A stretch of 64,000 bases of DNA from Arthrobacter cheniae (GTDB lineage: Bacteria > Actinomycetota > Actinomycetes > Actinomycetales > Micrococcaceae). The stretch's first letter is position 1; each line of letters begins with the position of its first letter. The stretch spans positions 464,567-528,566 of the forward strand of contig NZ_QZVT01000001.1 of the NCBI RefSeq assembly GCF_003602275.1. The letters run 5' to 3'. The position numbers and the translations under genes were made by a program. Below, in pieces: positions 28,729-39,613 of this stretch. Below the pieces are notes generated by a model. The model was not told where the DNA came from. It searched no databases and worked only from the letters and a program-made list of their open reading frames with translations.

Positions 28729-29386
28729 GCTCCTCGAGTTCCTGCTGCGCAGCCGCTTCCGCCTCGAGCTCCTCGAAAGCCTGCTGCAGTCGCGGCGAGG
28801 ACGGGTCCGACCAGGACAGCTCCTCGCGCGCCTGGGCCTGGGCTTCGAAGCGCCGCACCTCGAGTTCGGCGTTGCGACGCGCAGCGTCGATCGCGGCGGC
28901 CTCCCGTGAGGAGGATGCGAGTGCATCGTGAACGCCGATCGCCGCCTGGGCCGCCGCGCGGCGGGCCAGCAGGGCGTCGTACTCCATCGCGTTCTGCTGC
29001 ACGCGGTATTCGAGCCTCTGCACGTCGTCGTGGAGCCTGCGGGCCTGCTGCTCCGCCTCCCGGAGCTGACCCGTCAGTGTCTCGAGGCGTCGTCGCGCTG
29101 TCATGGACTCGCGGATCGCCGCCCGTGCGGCGTCGTCATCCCCGCGCTGTACGGCAAGGGAAGCTGCAGCCTCGACGCGGTTGAGGTAGGCGGCGGCCTC
29201 ATTGGCAGCGAGCCCCACGCGGTGGTGGTGCGCTGCGACGTCGGCCGCACCCCGCCGCGCCTGGTCGAGCAGGGTGCGCTGCGCCGTCTGGGCATTCTGC
29301 GCCTGGACCCGCGGATCCTGCTTCGCCTCCAGGTCGGCATTGCGGTTGGCCTTCACGATGCGCGTGATGCGGCGTTTGATCGACAC
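28685..29386 (-). CDS. PspA/IM30-like coiled-coil protein
   Basis: A 233-residue, almost wholly helical protein. The basic start VSIKRRITRIVKANRNADL resembles the amphipathic N-terminus of PspA, and long Ala/Arg/Glu heptads run over residues 35-200 (AVQRGDDDAARAAIRESM; EAEQQARRLHDDVQRLEYRV). PspA-family proteins coat stressed membranes. The GTG at 29386 is chosen because AGGGG lies about 6 nt upstream and the frame before it is not conserved-looking. A membrane-anchored helical protein is encoded just upstream in the same direction and is a likely partner. PspA membership is inferred from architecture, not from a diagnostic motif. Confidence 0.6.
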   Translation of the reverse strand: MSIKRRITRIVKANRNADLEAKQDPRVQAQNAQTAQRTLLDQARRGAADVAAHHHRVGLAANEAAAYLNRVEAAASLAVQRGDDDAARAAIRESMTARRRLETLTGQLREAEQQARRLHDDVQRLEYRVQQNAMEYDALLARRAAAQAAIGVHDALASSSREAAAIDAARRNAELEVRRFEAQAQAREELSWSDPSSPRLQQAFEELEAEAAAQQELEELKRRGSRGYPPAQY

Positions 29387-29442
29387 GTTGGACCCCTGGG
29401 GTTGCTGGTTGGAATGGCTACCTGTCGAACCGGTTACCAGGC

Positions 29443-30000
29443 CTACCGGTTCCCGTAGCTGTCCCGCCATATTGTCATGGCGGAGATCTCGGTGCGGAGA
29501 CGGTTCGTAGCCTGATCCAGCTGCCGGGTATCGATGGACCGTGAGGTCTGCAGGAGGCAACGGCGCAGATCGGCCGACAATTCGTCGAGTGCTCCCGCCT
29601 GCGCGGCCAGGTCCGCGGTCCACTCCTGCTTGAGTGCCCGGTTCGGCTCGCGGTCGGCTGCCCGCAGCAGGTTGCCCAGGGACGCTGCCGCCTGGTCGAT
29701 CTCCGCGGCAGCCCGGGGCAGGTCTCCAACCGGGCGGCCCTGCGCCGTGGCCTCGGAGAGGGCGAGGTGGGTAGCGCGCGAGGACCGGTTGAGGTCGCCG
29801 ATCAGGCGGGCGGGCTCGCGGGTGAGGCGGTCCGGCGCATACGCCCGTGCGGCCAGCATGCCGCGGTCCCTGGTGCGCTCGATGATCCGTGAGCGCCGGA
29901 CCTTACGGACCACGAGCCAACCCGCGATACCTGTCCCCGCGCCCAGGGTGGCCAGCACCCCGGCACCGATGGCCAGGGCCTCGACGAAGAGCTCAAACAT
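29443..30000 (-). CDS. Hypothetical membrane-anchored helical protein
   Basis: A 185-residue protein with one N-terminal membrane helix (FVEALAIGAGVLATLGAGTGIAGW) followed by a basic stretch (RKVRRSRIIERTRDRG) and a helical cytoplasmic domain rich in Ala, Leu and Arg. No family is recognised. It lies 56 bp upstream of the PspA-like gene in the same direction, suggesting an operon in which this protein anchors or regulates the coat protein. That role is inference from position and architecture. Confidence 0.6.
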   Translation of the reverse strand: MFELFVEALAIGAGVLATLGAGTGIAGWLVVRKVRRSRIIERTRDRGMLAARAYAPDRLTREPARLIGDLNRSSRATHLALSEATAQGRPVGDLPRAAAEIDQAAASLGNLLRAADREPNRALKQEWTADLAAQAGALDELSADLRRCLLQTSRSIDTRQLDQATNRLRTEISAMTIWRDSYGNR

Positions 30001-30179
30001 GGTGCGATCCGGGAGTGGCTTCCATCCCTCCAGTCTGCCCGCGTCTCCTGACAAATTCCACCCATGAGTACCGCGCCGGCCATTCCTGACGAGCGTCCCA
30101 GAACCGTGGGCCGGGCAGAACGAAGGACGCGGATTCCTGATCGCGCTCGCGCGGGGGAACCGACGGGGACACGGTGGCC

Positions 30180-30219
30180 TTGCAAGCGCTTACAACTCCG
30201 GCCCCGTGCGCCTTACAAT
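30180..30219 (+). promoter_or_regulatory. Promoter with LacI/MalR-type operator before the GH13 gene
   Basis: TTGCAAGCGCTTACAA (30180-30195) is a near-palindrome centred on GCGC, the form bound by LacI-family sugar regulators. It overlaps a possible -35 (TTACAA, 30190-30195); the -10 TACAAT (30214-30219) follows 18 bp later and lies 7 nt before the ATG. The expected regulator is not encoded next to it. Confidence 0.7.
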
Positions 30220-30226
30220 AGTCCGC

Positions 30227-31966
30227 ATGCCTGAAATCGCCCCCGTCCTCCACGGCGACAAACTGACCTCGACCGACTCCTTCCATCCCCCGCTGCACGC
30301 CCCGTCCGACGGCGACCAGTGGTGGCGCTCATCCGTCATCTATCAGGTGTACCCGCGTTCCTTCCGCGATTCCAACGGTGACGGCATGGGAGACCTCCCG
30401 GGCGTCACGTCGGAGCTGGGCCACCTCGCCGAGCTCAGCATCGACGCCGTCTGGCTCTCGCCGTTCTACACCTCACCGCAGCGCGACGGCGGTTACGACG
30501 TCGCCGACTACTGCGACGTCGATCCGCTGTTCGGTACGCTGACGGACTTCGACGCGCTCGTCGAGCGGGCGGACCAGCTCGGGATCCGCGTGATCGTCGA
30601 CCTCGTGCCCAACCACTGCTCCAGCGAGCATGCGCTCTTCCAGGCAGCCCTCGCCGCTCCGGCAGGTTCCGCCGAGCGCGCCATGTTCGTCTTCCGTGAA
30701 GGACGCGGTGACGGCAGCGAGCCGCCGAACAACTGGCAATCGCATTTCGGCGGTCCCGCCTGGACGCGGATCACGGATGCCGATGGCACCGCGGGCCAGT
30801 GGTACCTGCACCTGTTCGATTCCTCTCAGCCCGATTTCAATTGGGACAATCCGGACGTCCGTGACGAGTTCGAACGGATCCTGCGCTTCTGGCTGGATCG
30901 CGGCGTCGGCGGTTTCCGCGTCGACGTCGCACACGCCCTCGTCAAGGCCGAGGGCCTGCCGGACTGGCACGGCCGCGCGGACGGCGGATCCTCGGAGGGC
31001 TACCCGGGCTGGGAAGCGCCGATGTTCGGCCAGGAGGAGGTGCACACGATCTATCGCCGGTGGCGCAGCATCCTCGCCGAGTACGACGGCGAGCGCATCC
31101 TCTGCGCGGAAGCCTCTATCGATCCCCTGCCCCGGCTCTCGAGCTGGGTCCGACCGGACGAGATGCACCAGGCATTCAACTTCGCCTACCTGCACCACCC
31201 CTGGAGCGCGCATGGCCTCCGTGACGTCGTCTCCTCGTCGCTCCTGGCCTTCGACGCGGTGGGTGCCCCGACCACCTGGGTCCTGAGCAACCACGACGTC
31301 GTCCGCCACACCAGCCGCTTCGGCCTCACAGCCGGAGCGCCGCGAGGCGGAGATGGAATCGGTCGGGCCGACGCGCAGCCCGACATCCGGACGGGCCTCG
31401 CCCGCGCCCGCGCGGCATCGCTCGCCATGTTCGCGCTTCCCGGTGGTATCTACCTCTACCAGGGAGAGGAGCTCGGGCTTCCTGACCACACTGCAATGCC
31501 CGACGACGCCCGGCAGGACCCGACCTTCACCCGCACCGGTGGCGAGCGCCTGGGCCGGGACGGCTGCCGTGTGCCCCTCCCCTGGCGGGCGGATGCGCCG
31601 TCGTTCGGTTTCGTAGAGGCCGAGGGCGCGCCGACACCATGGCTCCCCCAGCCGGAGGAATGGGCCGAGTATGCGCGGGACGTCCAGTCGGCGGATGCAG
31701 ATTCGACCCTGTCGCTGTATCGCACGGCCCTTCAGCTCCGTCGCGACCTGCGCCTCGGGGCGGGTTCGCTCAGCTGGTCGCGCGACCTCGAGCAGACCGA
31801 CGTCGTGGCCTTCCTGAACGGTGAGGTCCTCGTGCTGCTGAACATGGGTGAGTTCGCCGTTCCCCTGCCATCGGGCTCGGTCATCGCAGCGAGCACTCCG
31901 GATGCCGCGGTGGACGGATTCCTCGCCCCCGACGCGTGCGTCTGGATCATGACGCGCAGCGAATAG
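30227..31966 (+). CDS. GH13 alpha-glucosidase (oligo-1,6-glucosidase/maltase type)
   Basis: A 579-residue cytoplasmic alpha-glucosidase for maltose- or isomaltose-type oligosaccharides. It starts with WWRSSVIYQVYPRSFRDSNG; the catalytic Asp nucleophile is in GGFRVDVAHAL, the acid/base Glu in ILCAEASID and the transition-state Asp in VLSNHDVVRH. The DGGYDVADYCDVDPLFGT block is typical of the subfamily. The ATG at 30227 is preferred over GTG 30206 because a -10 box lies 7 nt upstream. A LacI-type operator overlaps its promoter, so it is probably induced by sugar. It may also act on trehalulose- or sucrose-type substrates. Confidence 0.88.
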   Translation: MPEIAPVLHGDKLTSTDSFHPPLHAPSDGDQWWRSSVIYQVYPRSFRDSNGDGMGDLPGVTSELGHLAELSIDAVWLSPFYTSPQRDGGYDVADYCDVDPLFGTLTDFDALVERADQLGIRVIVDLVPNHCSSEHALFQAALAAPAGSAERAMFVFREGRGDGSEPPNNWQSHFGGPAWTRITDADGTAGQWYLHLFDSSQPDFNWDNPDVRDEFERILRFWLDRGVGGFRVDVAHALVKAEGLPDWHGRADGGSSEGYPGWEAPMFGQEEVHTIYRRWRSILAEYDGERILCAEASIDPLPRLSSWVRPDEMHQAFNFAYLHHPWSAHGLRDVVSSSLLAFDAVGAPTTWVLSNHDVVRHTSRFGLTAGAPRGGDGIGRADAQPDIRTGLARARAASLAMFALPGGIYLYQGEELGLPDHTAMPDDARQDPTFTRTGGERLGRDGCRVPLPWRADAPSFGFVEAEGAPTPWLPQPEEWAEYARDVQSADADSTLSLYRTALQLRRDLRLGAGSLSWSRDLEQTDVVAFLNGEVLVLLNMGEFAVPLPSGSVIAASTPDAAVDGFLAPDACVWIMTRSE

Positions 31967-32014
31967 CAGGACGGAGCCCGGAATTCGTACGGGCATGCGC
32001 CCTCCGGTGGCGCG

Positions 32015-32042
32015 GGACGGCAGCGTCGAGGCGCTGCCGTCC
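32015..32042. terminator. Hairpin between the convergent glucosidase and hspR genes
   Basis: An 11-bp stem, GGACGGCAGCG (32015-32025) with CGCTGCCGTCC (32032-32042), has a 6-nt loop. It lies about 50 bp from each of the two converging stop codons. There is no T run, so it may work poorly as an intrinsic terminator in either direction. Confidence 0.55.
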
Positions 32043-32094
32043 GTGCCGCCCGTGCCGCTCGAGCGACACCGGACCGGGCCGCATGCGGTACCGG

Positions 32095-32526
32095 CTACTG
32101 TGCGGGGGCCCTGACCGTATCGGGACGCCACACCACGAGCGCCTGGCTGCGGGGGCGGGGGCGCTGTCCGCGAGCCAGCGTGACGACGTCGCCCGCGAGC
32201 CCCGCGGCGAAGATGCGGCTGGATTCGGACAGCACCCGGCGGGACGCCAGCTCGGCGGACAACTCGGTAATGCGTGACTGTAGAGCGGTGACCTGGTTCT
32301 CGAGCTCGAGGATGCGCCGTATGCCTTCGAGGGAGACACCCTCCTGCGAGAGCCTCTGGATCTCGCGCAGGGTCCCGACGTCCTTCTGCGAGTAGCGCCG
32401 CGCCCGGCCGGGCGCCCGGCTGGGCGTCACGAGGCCCAGCCGGTCGTACTGGCGCAGCGTCTGCGGGTGCATGTCGGCGAGCTCAGCGGCTACGGAGATG
32501 ACGTAGATGGGCATCGTGTAATCCAT
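32095..32526 (-). CDS. hspR: Heat-shock repressor HspR (MerR family)
   Basis: A 143-residue MerR-type repressor. The DNA-binding part reads YVISVAAELADMHPQTLRQY, DRLGLVTPSRAPGRARRYS, then DVGTLREIQRLSQEGVSLEG. A coiled coil follows (ELENQVTALQSRITELSAEL). HspR binds HAIR palindromes (CTTGAGT-N7-ACTCAAG) and represses the dnaK operon using DnaK as co-repressor. It is the last gene of dnaK-grpE-dnaJ-hspR, the order known in Streptomyces, and two HAIR-like sites are visible before dnaK. Confidence 0.93.
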   Translation of the reverse strand: MDYTMPIYVISVAAELADMHPQTLRQYDRLGLVTPSRAPGRARRYSQKDVGTLREIQRLSQEGVSLEGIRRILELENQVTALQSRITELSAELASRRVLSESSRIFAAGLAGDVVTLARGQRPRPRSQALVVWRPDTVRAPAQ

Positions 32527-32577
32527 GACTGGCCTCCTTCCGTTGCAGGTGCTCTCGGCTATCGCTCGAACGTACTG

Positions 32578-33591
32578 CTACAGGCGCGCCTTCGCGGCCA
32601 GACCCGCTCGCAGATCGGCGTCCTTGGTGGCGGCCTGGAATGCCTCGACGGCTGCCTCCGCTTCCTTCGACAGGTTCTGGGGCACGCTCACCTCGACGGT
32701 GACGAGCAGGTCACCCGTGCCCTTGGACGTCGTCACTCCCCTGCCTTTGAGCCGCAGGGTCCTGCCCGACGGCGTCCCGGCGGGAATGCGCATCTTCACC
32801 ATCTCCCCGGTCAGGGTCGGCACCTCGATCTGGGCGCCGAGGGCGGCCTCCGGGAAGCTGACAGGGACGTGCACGCGGATGTTATCGCCGTCGCGTTTGA
32901 ACAGCGGATGCTCCTTGACCGAGACCGTGACCATCAGGTCTCCGGGCCCCGCCTGGCCGGGCTGTCCCTTGCCCTTCACGCGCACTTTCTGTCCGTCCCG
33001 GATGCCGGCAGGGATACGCACGTCGATCTGCTCACCCGAGGGTTCGCGCAGGCCGATCGTGGTCCCGTTGATGGCTCCCGCGAAGGAGATCGATGTGCTG
33101 GCCGTGCGGTCGGCGCCCTTCTGGGGACGGGCGGTCTGGAATCCGCCGGGGAAACCACCGCCGCCCATGCCCCCGCCGCCGAACAGGTCGGCGAATTCGG
33201 GAGGCAGGTCGCTGTTCGAGAAGCCGGTGCGCTGACGCGGCCCCGCGCCCTGGCGCGCCCCCGCACCCTGGCCGAAGAGGTTCCCGAAAATGTCCTCGAA
33301 CCCGGCGTTGCCGCCGGCTCCACCGCCCGCGCCACCGGCAGAGAAGCGGGCTCCGCCTCCCATCGCACGGATGGCGTCGTACTGCTGGCGCTGCTCGGCG
33401 TCGGACAGCACCGAATAAGCCTCCGATACGTCCTTGAACGTCCGCTCGGATCCTGCATCACCCTGGTTCTGGTCGGGGTGGTGCTTGCGGGCGAGCTTCC
33501 GGTAGGCCTTCTTGATGTCGACGTCGGACGCATCTTTGGAGACACCGAGGATCTTGTAGAAATCCTTGTCGACCCAATCCTGACTAGCCAA
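32578..33591 (-). CDS. dnaJ: DnaJ-type co-chaperone without zinc finger (CbpA-like)
   Basis: A 337-residue J-protein that delivers clients to DnaK and stimulates its ATPase. The J domain ([23 protein letters not shown] at KHHPDQNQG) is at residues about 10-75. A Gly/Phe/Ala-rich region (residues 85-165) and two C-terminal substrate-binding beta domains follow. The cysteine zinc-finger repeats (CxxCxGxG) of classical DnaJ are absent, so it is of the CbpA type, as usual for the dnaJ linked to dnaK in actinobacteria. It lies between grpE and hspR on the same strand. Confidence 0.93.
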   Translation of the reverse strand: MASQDWVDKDFYKILGVSKDASDVDIKKAYRKLARKHHPDQNQGDAGSERTFKDVSEAYSVLSDAEQRQQYDAIRAMGGGARFSAGGAGGGAGGNAGFEDIFGNLFGQGAGARQGAGPRQRTGFSNSDLPPEFADLFGGGGMGGGGFPGGFQTARPQKGADRTASTSISFAGAINGTTIGLREPSGEQIDVRIPAGIRDGQKVRVKGKGQPGQAGPGDLMVTVSVKEHPLFKRDGDNIRVHVPVSFPEAALGAQIEVPTLTGEMVKMRIPAGTPSGRTLRLKGRGVTTSKGTGDLLVTVEVSVPQNLSKEAEAAVEAFQAATKDADLRAGLAAKARL

Positions 33592-33630
33592 TTGGCGTCT
33601 CCTTTCCTAGGAACGATTAAGAAATGTGGT

Positions 33631-33664
33631 CGGGTTGCGTGATCCCGAAGGACCACGCAACCCG
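33631..33664 (-). promoter_or_regulatory. Long hairpin between grpE and dnaJ
   Basis: CGGGTTGCGTG (33631-33641) pairs perfectly with CACGCAACCCG (33654-33664), and an inner TCC/GGA pairing closes a CGAA tetraloop. It lies in the 95-bp grpE-dnaJ gap. It could act as a partial terminator or an RNA-processing/stability element setting chaperone ratios; no T run follows. Confidence 0.55.
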
Positions 33665-33686
33665 GGACCGTAGAGCGGCGAACAAC

Positions 33687-34349
33687 CTACTCCGGAACCG
33701 CCACGATGACCTGCGCAGCCCGAAGGACGCGTTCGCCCTTGCGGTAACCGGCACGGAGGATCTGGCTGACGCTATCAGCCTGGACGTCCGCGCTCGGCTG
33801 CTGCATGAGCGCCTCATGGATGTTCGGGTCGAATGCGACGCCGACCTCGTCGATGCGGTTGAGTTCGTACGCCTTCAGGACGTTCTCGAGCTTGCCCGCG
33901 ATCGCCGCGAAGGGACCGTCGGCGAGATCGCCGTGCTGACGCGCCGCATCGATGTCGTCGAGGACCGGCATCAGCGAATTGAGCACACCGATGACCGCCT
34001 GGTCACGAGCGACATCGCGGTCACGCTCGACGCGACGACGGTAATTGACGTATTCGGCCTGCAGGCGGAGGAGGTCGTCGCGGAGTTCCGCGATGACATT
34101 CGCCGTAGGGTCGGTTTCGTCTTCGGCGCCGGCCTCGTTCAGGATCGCCTCGGCCTGCGCCAGGGCATCCCCCTCGGAGGAGCCATCTGCGGGAGCCACC
34201 GGGCTACCGGCCGCGGATCCCTCCGCGGCCGGAGCGCCGGCGTCGTTCTGCTGCCCACGGACTTCGCCCGTCTCGGGGTCGATCTTCCGGTTGTCGGATG
34301 AGCTCACCGGCTCTGACTGGTGCTCTTCTTCATTTCCGTGGTGCGGCAT
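33687..34349 (-). CDS. grpE: Nucleotide exchange factor GrpE
   Basis: A 220-residue GrpE that releases ADP from DnaK. An acidic, low-complexity N-terminus (residues 1-70) precedes the long helix (LRDDLLRLQAEYVNYRRRVE) and the beta domain with NRIDEVGVAFDPNIHEALMQ and ILRAGYRKGERVLRAAQVIV, both diagnostic. It starts 2 bp after the dnaK stop, so translation is coupled. Confidence 0.95.
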   Translation of the reverse strand: MPHHGNEEEHQSEPVSSSDNRKIDPETGEVRGQQNDAGAPAAEGSAAGSPVAPADGSSEGDALAQAEAILNEAGAEDETDPTANVIAELRDDLLRLQAEYVNYRRRVERDRDVARDQAVIGVLNSLMPVLDDIDAARQHGDLADGPFAAIAGKLENVLKAYELNRIDEVGVAFDPNIHEALMQQPSADVQADSVSQILRAGYRKGERVLRAAQVIVAVPE

Positions 34350-34351
34350 GA

Positions 34352-36353
<2,002 letters not shown>

Positions 36354-36362
36354 TCCTTCCGT

Positions 36363-37676
36363 TCACGCCGCCGGGACAGCGGTGATGAGGCCTTCCCGGA
36401 AAGCATCGACGAACAGCGCGTGGTCCTTCCGCACGGTGTCGGCGTAGGCCTCACCGAACCCGATGATGTCCTCGATGAAATCGTTGCGGGAGGGGTCGAC
36501 GACGGCAAGAATCGCCGTCTCGGTGCGGAACGGCACGAGGTCGTGGTCGCTGTCCTCGTCGGTGGAGCAGTGGATCTTGGCCGTCGCCTGGCCGAGGGCC
36601 TCGAGCACGGGCACCATCTGGTCCGGCTCCGTGATGTCTTCCCAGGAGAGGTCCCGCTTGTAGGGCGAGAGCTCCGAGACCACGTACGAAACCCCGCGGA
36701 TGGTCGTGTATCCCAGGAAAGGGTCCGTGTGCGACTGCAGGGACCGCTGGCTGATGACAGCGCGGTGCCCGTCATCCTCGAAGTAGCCGCTGACGCGCTC
36801 GTCGTGGATGATCCGGCTCGGGGCGGCGATATTCGACTGCTTCATGGTCAGGATGATGTCGTTCTCCTGAGCCTCGTCGAATCCCTCGATCAGCACGTTG
36901 TAGGTCGGCAACCCTGCACTTCCGATCCCGAAGCCCTTCTTCCCCACGATGCCCTTGACGCGGTAGAAGACACGGCGCCGCGAGCGCTCGCTGTCCGGGA
37001 TGGTCGAGAGATAGTGTTCGAACGCTTCCTCCACCTCGGCGTGCTCGTCATCGTCGAGCACGCGGATCGAGCCGTCGTCGCGGAACTTGCGTTCGTAGTC
37101 CTCGATGAGTGTCAGCGAGTCGAGCAGGCGTGTCCGCCGCGCGGCTCGTGCCTGCTGCAATACCCGGTAGATGGTGCCCCCGGTATTCTCGAGCCCGAAC
37201 GCGAAGGCGGATTTCTCGTCGTCGACATAGTCCTCGACACGCCCCAGGTACGCCTCGAGATAGGTGCGCGCCAGGTCCCGCACCGCCCGCGACGGCAGGG
37301 CCTTCTGCCAGCACAGCAGCGTCAGCGAGGCGACGAAGCGACGCAGGTCCCACGAGAAGTGGCCCACATACGCCTCGTCGAAGTCGTTGACGTCGAAGGT
37401 GAGGCGCCCCTCATTGCTCATATAGGTGCCGAAATTCTCGGCGTGCAGATCTCCGTGAATCCAGACGCGACTCGTCCGCTCGTCCGCCCAGGCGTCGTCG
37501 AGCTTCTCCATGTCCGTGTAGAACAGGGAGGCGCTGCCGCGGTAGAAAGCGTAGGGGTCCGCGGCCATCTTGCGGAACCTCGCGCGGAATGCGAGTGGAT
37601 CGACGCCCATGAGGGCCTGATGCGCCTCGACGAGCGTGCTGACGATGTGCTGCTGACGGGGATCGGTGGCTGCCAT
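36363..37676 (-). CDS. DUF2252 family protein
   Basis: A 437-residue protein of the DUF2252 family, which has a protein-kinase/aminoglycoside-phosphotransferase-like fold. Visible hallmarks are FYRGSASLFYTDM, VWIHGDLHAENFGTYMS, the metal-binding-like FDVNDFDEAYVGHFSWDLRR and GKKGFGIGSAGLPTYNVLIE. The combination HGDLHxENF / DFD mirrors the catalytic loop and DFG-like motif of phosphotransferases, but no substrate is known. TACCGT lies 6 nt before the ATG on the minus strand, so the message is probably leaderless. It ends only 10 bp before the first HAIR site of dnaK, so read-through could feed the heat-shock operon. Confidence 0.88.
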   Translation of the reverse strand: MAATDPRQQHIVSTLVEAHQALMGVDPLAFRARFRKMAADPYAFYRGSASLFYTDMEKLDDAWADERTSRVWIHGDLHAENFGTYMSNEGRLTFDVNDFDEAYVGHFSWDLRRFVASLTLLCWQKALPSRAVRDLARTYLEAYLGRVEDYVDDEKSAFAFGLENTGGTIYRVLQQARAARRTRLLDSLTLIEDYERKFRDDGSIRVLDDDEHAEVEEAFEHYLSTIPDSERSRRRVFYRVKGIVGKKGFGIGSAGLPTYNVLIEGFDEAQENDIILTMKQSNIAAPSRIIHDERVSGYFEDDGHRAVISQRSLQSHTDPFLGYTTIRGVSYVVSELSPYKRDLSWEDITEPDQMVPVLEALGQATAKIHCSTDEDSDHDLVPFRTETAILAVVDPSRNDFIEDIIGFGEAYADTVRKDHALFVDAFREGLITAVPAA

Positions 37677-37749
37677 CAGGCCACGGTACCCGGGTTCACC
37701 GTGCGGGCGGTCGGGGACTCACTACGTGGGAGGACCCTCGAGGTAGCGC

Positions 37750-38622
37750 CTACAGGCAGCGCGGTCGATAGGCGGGATCTGCGGGCGCTGCTGTCCTGCC
37801 GAGTGCGTGCAGGACCAGCTGGTGGACGGCAGGATCATTCGGCAACTGATCATGCTCGAAGGGATCCAGGGGGCACACGTCCTGCAGGGTGATGTTGGTT
37901 ACGCGCTTCGCCGGACCTGCAAGGAACTGGCTGGGGTAGGGCGTGACCACCTCGTCGTAGCGGGTGGAAATGACCGTGTAGACCGGGCCGTTGACGATGT
38001 CGCCGATCGAGTTGAGCTCCTGCATGAACGGTGAGCCGGCCGCCTGGTCGTCACAGGCCTGACATAACGGGCTCGCATCTCCGCCGGCGGTCAGGTCCCC
38101 GGTCGCCGGGCTGATGACGCCCTGCGTTCCGTGATTCGACGGCGCCAGCCCCACCAGGTGGTCCACCTTCTTCGCTCCCCCGAGGAATCCGAGATAGTAG
38201 CGCGGCATCATGCCGCCCTGGCTGTGGCCCCCGAGATCGGCCTTGCGCGCGCCGGTGGCGGCGAGGACATCGTCGACGAAGTGCCCGAGTTCCGCGGCGG
38301 ACGCACGGATGGGACCGGTGGCCGGGACGCCGTTGGTCGTGCCGTAGTCGAGGGCGAAGACGCAATACCCCGCCTGCTTGAGGACGGGAGAGAGCGTAGA
38401 CCAGTTCTTCGCCATGCTCTCGAAGGTGCCTGGGACGAGGATGACGGGTTCGGGATGGGCAGCAGAAGGCTTGCAGGCCCAGTCATTGGCGCCGGGAGGG
38501 GACACCGACGGGACCGCGACGATCGGCTCGGTCGTCGTTGCGGCGCTCGCGGATGGCGCGGCGGTGAAGGCGCCGAGCACGACGGCGGCGATGGCGAACA
38601 GGGACGGGATGCGGGACTTCAA
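37750..38622 (-). CDS. Secreted triacylglycerol lipase/esterase
   Basis: A 290-residue alpha/beta hydrolase exported by a Sec signal peptide (RIPSLFAIAAVVLGAFTAA, cleaved near SASAA). PEPVILVPGTFESMAKNW forms the oxyanion region, the nucleophile is in LGGHSQGGMMPRYYLG, and the late Asp and His lie in STRYDEVVTP and FEHDQLPND. Four cysteines suggest two disulfides, fitting extracellular life. The start is probably TTG 38622, because AAAGGAGT lies 8 nt upstream and the signal peptide then starts normally; a longer ATG form from 38658 lacks a ribosome-binding site. It should hydrolyse lipids or esters outside the cell. Confidence 0.85.
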   Translation of the reverse strand: MKSRIPSLFAIAAVVLGAFTAAPSASAATTTEPIVAVPSVSPPGANDWACKPSAAHPEPVILVPGTFESMAKNWSTLSPVLKQAGYCVFALDYGTTNGVPATGPIRASAAELGHFVDDVLAATGARKADLGGHSQGGMMPRYYLGFLGGAKKVDHLVGLAPSNHGTQGVISPATGDLTAGGDASPLCQACDDQAAGSPFMQELNSIGDIVNGPVYTVISTRYDEVVTPYPSQFLAGPAKRVTNITLQDVCPLDPFEHDQLPNDPAVHQLVLHALGRTAAPADPAYRPRCL

Positions 38623-38792
38623 GGGTGGTACTCCTTTGTATCGACCGATTTCCCCCAAGGTTCACGAGAGTAGGAGATGTCCGCACAGCAGCACAAGCAG
38701 GCTGAACAGATGTGCAGGCTTGTCGTCACCGCTCCGGGCTGCTTCCGCGACCTATCGCCGTTGCGGGGCCGGTCAGGAACCGCACCCCTGGT

Positions 38793-39179
38793 TCAGATGC
38801 TGTGCGGGTGATCGCTCAGCCAGGCGATCGCCTGTCGGGAGTCGCCGAAGTGACTGGTGGGATACGGCGGGTGGTGGACCCGACTGAAGAAGTCACTCAG
38901 CATGCGGTCGACTGCCGAGGGTCCCACCAGCGCCATCGCCGCGATGTTCAGCCCGGTGGCGAAGTGGTGCAGGGCTCCTCGGGTCAGCGTCACCATGCCG
39001 TTGAGTTCCACGAGCATCGGCGGGCACACGGTCGGACACACCTGGTTGGCTCGCTCGATCAGCGCCACGGCCATCGCATCACTGACCGTCACGCTACGGC
39101 CCCACTCCACCCAGAGGATGGAGTCCCTCATCCCGGCAGTGAAGGTCCCCACGTCCGTTGCATCCGACACACTGTCCAC
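38793..39179 (-). CDS. STAS-like domain protein (tandem paralogue 2)
   Basis: A 128-residue soluble protein. It shares layout with the neighbour encoded at 39239-39613: CPPMLVELNGM versus APYAILVNMREL, MALVGPSAVDRMLSDFF versus AAFLGSGPMDRVLAAGS, and SRQAIAWLSDH versus ESEAITWLLEH at the C-terminus. This alternating strand/helix pattern with a C-terminal AI-WL helix is that of single-domain STAS-like proteins abundant in Arthrobacter. The GTG at 39179 is chosen for AGGGGGG about 6 nt upstream. No phosphorylatable Ser or partner kinase is obvious; function is unknown. Confidence 0.65.
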   Translation of the reverse strand: MDSVSDATDVGTFTAGMRDSILWVEWGRSVTVSDAMAVALIERANQVCPTVCPPMLVELNGMVTLTRGALHHFATGLNIAAMALVGPSAVDRMLSDFFSRVHHPPYPTSHFGDSRQAIAWLSDHPHSI

Positions 39180-39238
39180 GCTGTCCCCCCTGCGACCACA
39201 CCGTCCTTCGATGCCAGGCACACCACCGTCAGCGGGCC

Positions 39239-39613
39239 TCACGCTTCCTGAAGATGCTCAAGAAGCCAGGTGATGGCTTCCGACTCCGACAGGAAGAACC
39301 GGGTAGGGTGCCGGGCCAGTTCCGATCCTGCCGCGAGCACCCTGTCCATGGGCCCGGACCCGAGGAAGGCTGCAGCAAGCACTCTCGGATCGCCTCCGAA
39401 CACATAGCGCGCGTCGATGCTGAGGCTGCGGAGCTCGCGCATGTTGACGAGGATCGCATATGGAGCATCGTCCACGAGCATGTTGCTACACCTGATGACA
39501 TCGCGTGCATCCTTCCCGGAGACCTCCGTACCCGGTAGCCAGGACAGGCGGATCAGGGCGCGACCGAGCTTGCTGATACACGCTTTCCCGCCGGCTGCAG
39601 CAACTCTTTGCAT
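39239..39613 (-). CDS. STAS-like domain protein (tandem paralogue 1)
   Basis: A 124-residue paralogue of the downstream gene and the first of the two-gene unit (59-bp gap). Core: SWLPGTEVSGKDARDVIRCS, then DDAPYAILVNMRELRSLSID and ESEAITWLLEHLQ. The fold prediction (strand-helix alternation, about 110 residues) fits STAS/SpoIIAA-like proteins, which act as partner-switching modules or sensors. Two divergent copies side by side suggest an old duplication. Function and partners are unknown. Confidence 0.65.
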   Translation of the reverse strand: MQRVAAAGGKACISKLGRALIRLSWLPGTEVSGKDARDVIRCSNMLVDDAPYAILVNMRELRSLSIDARYVFGGDPRVLAAAFLGSGPMDRVLAAGSELARHPTRFFLSESEAITWLLEHLQEA

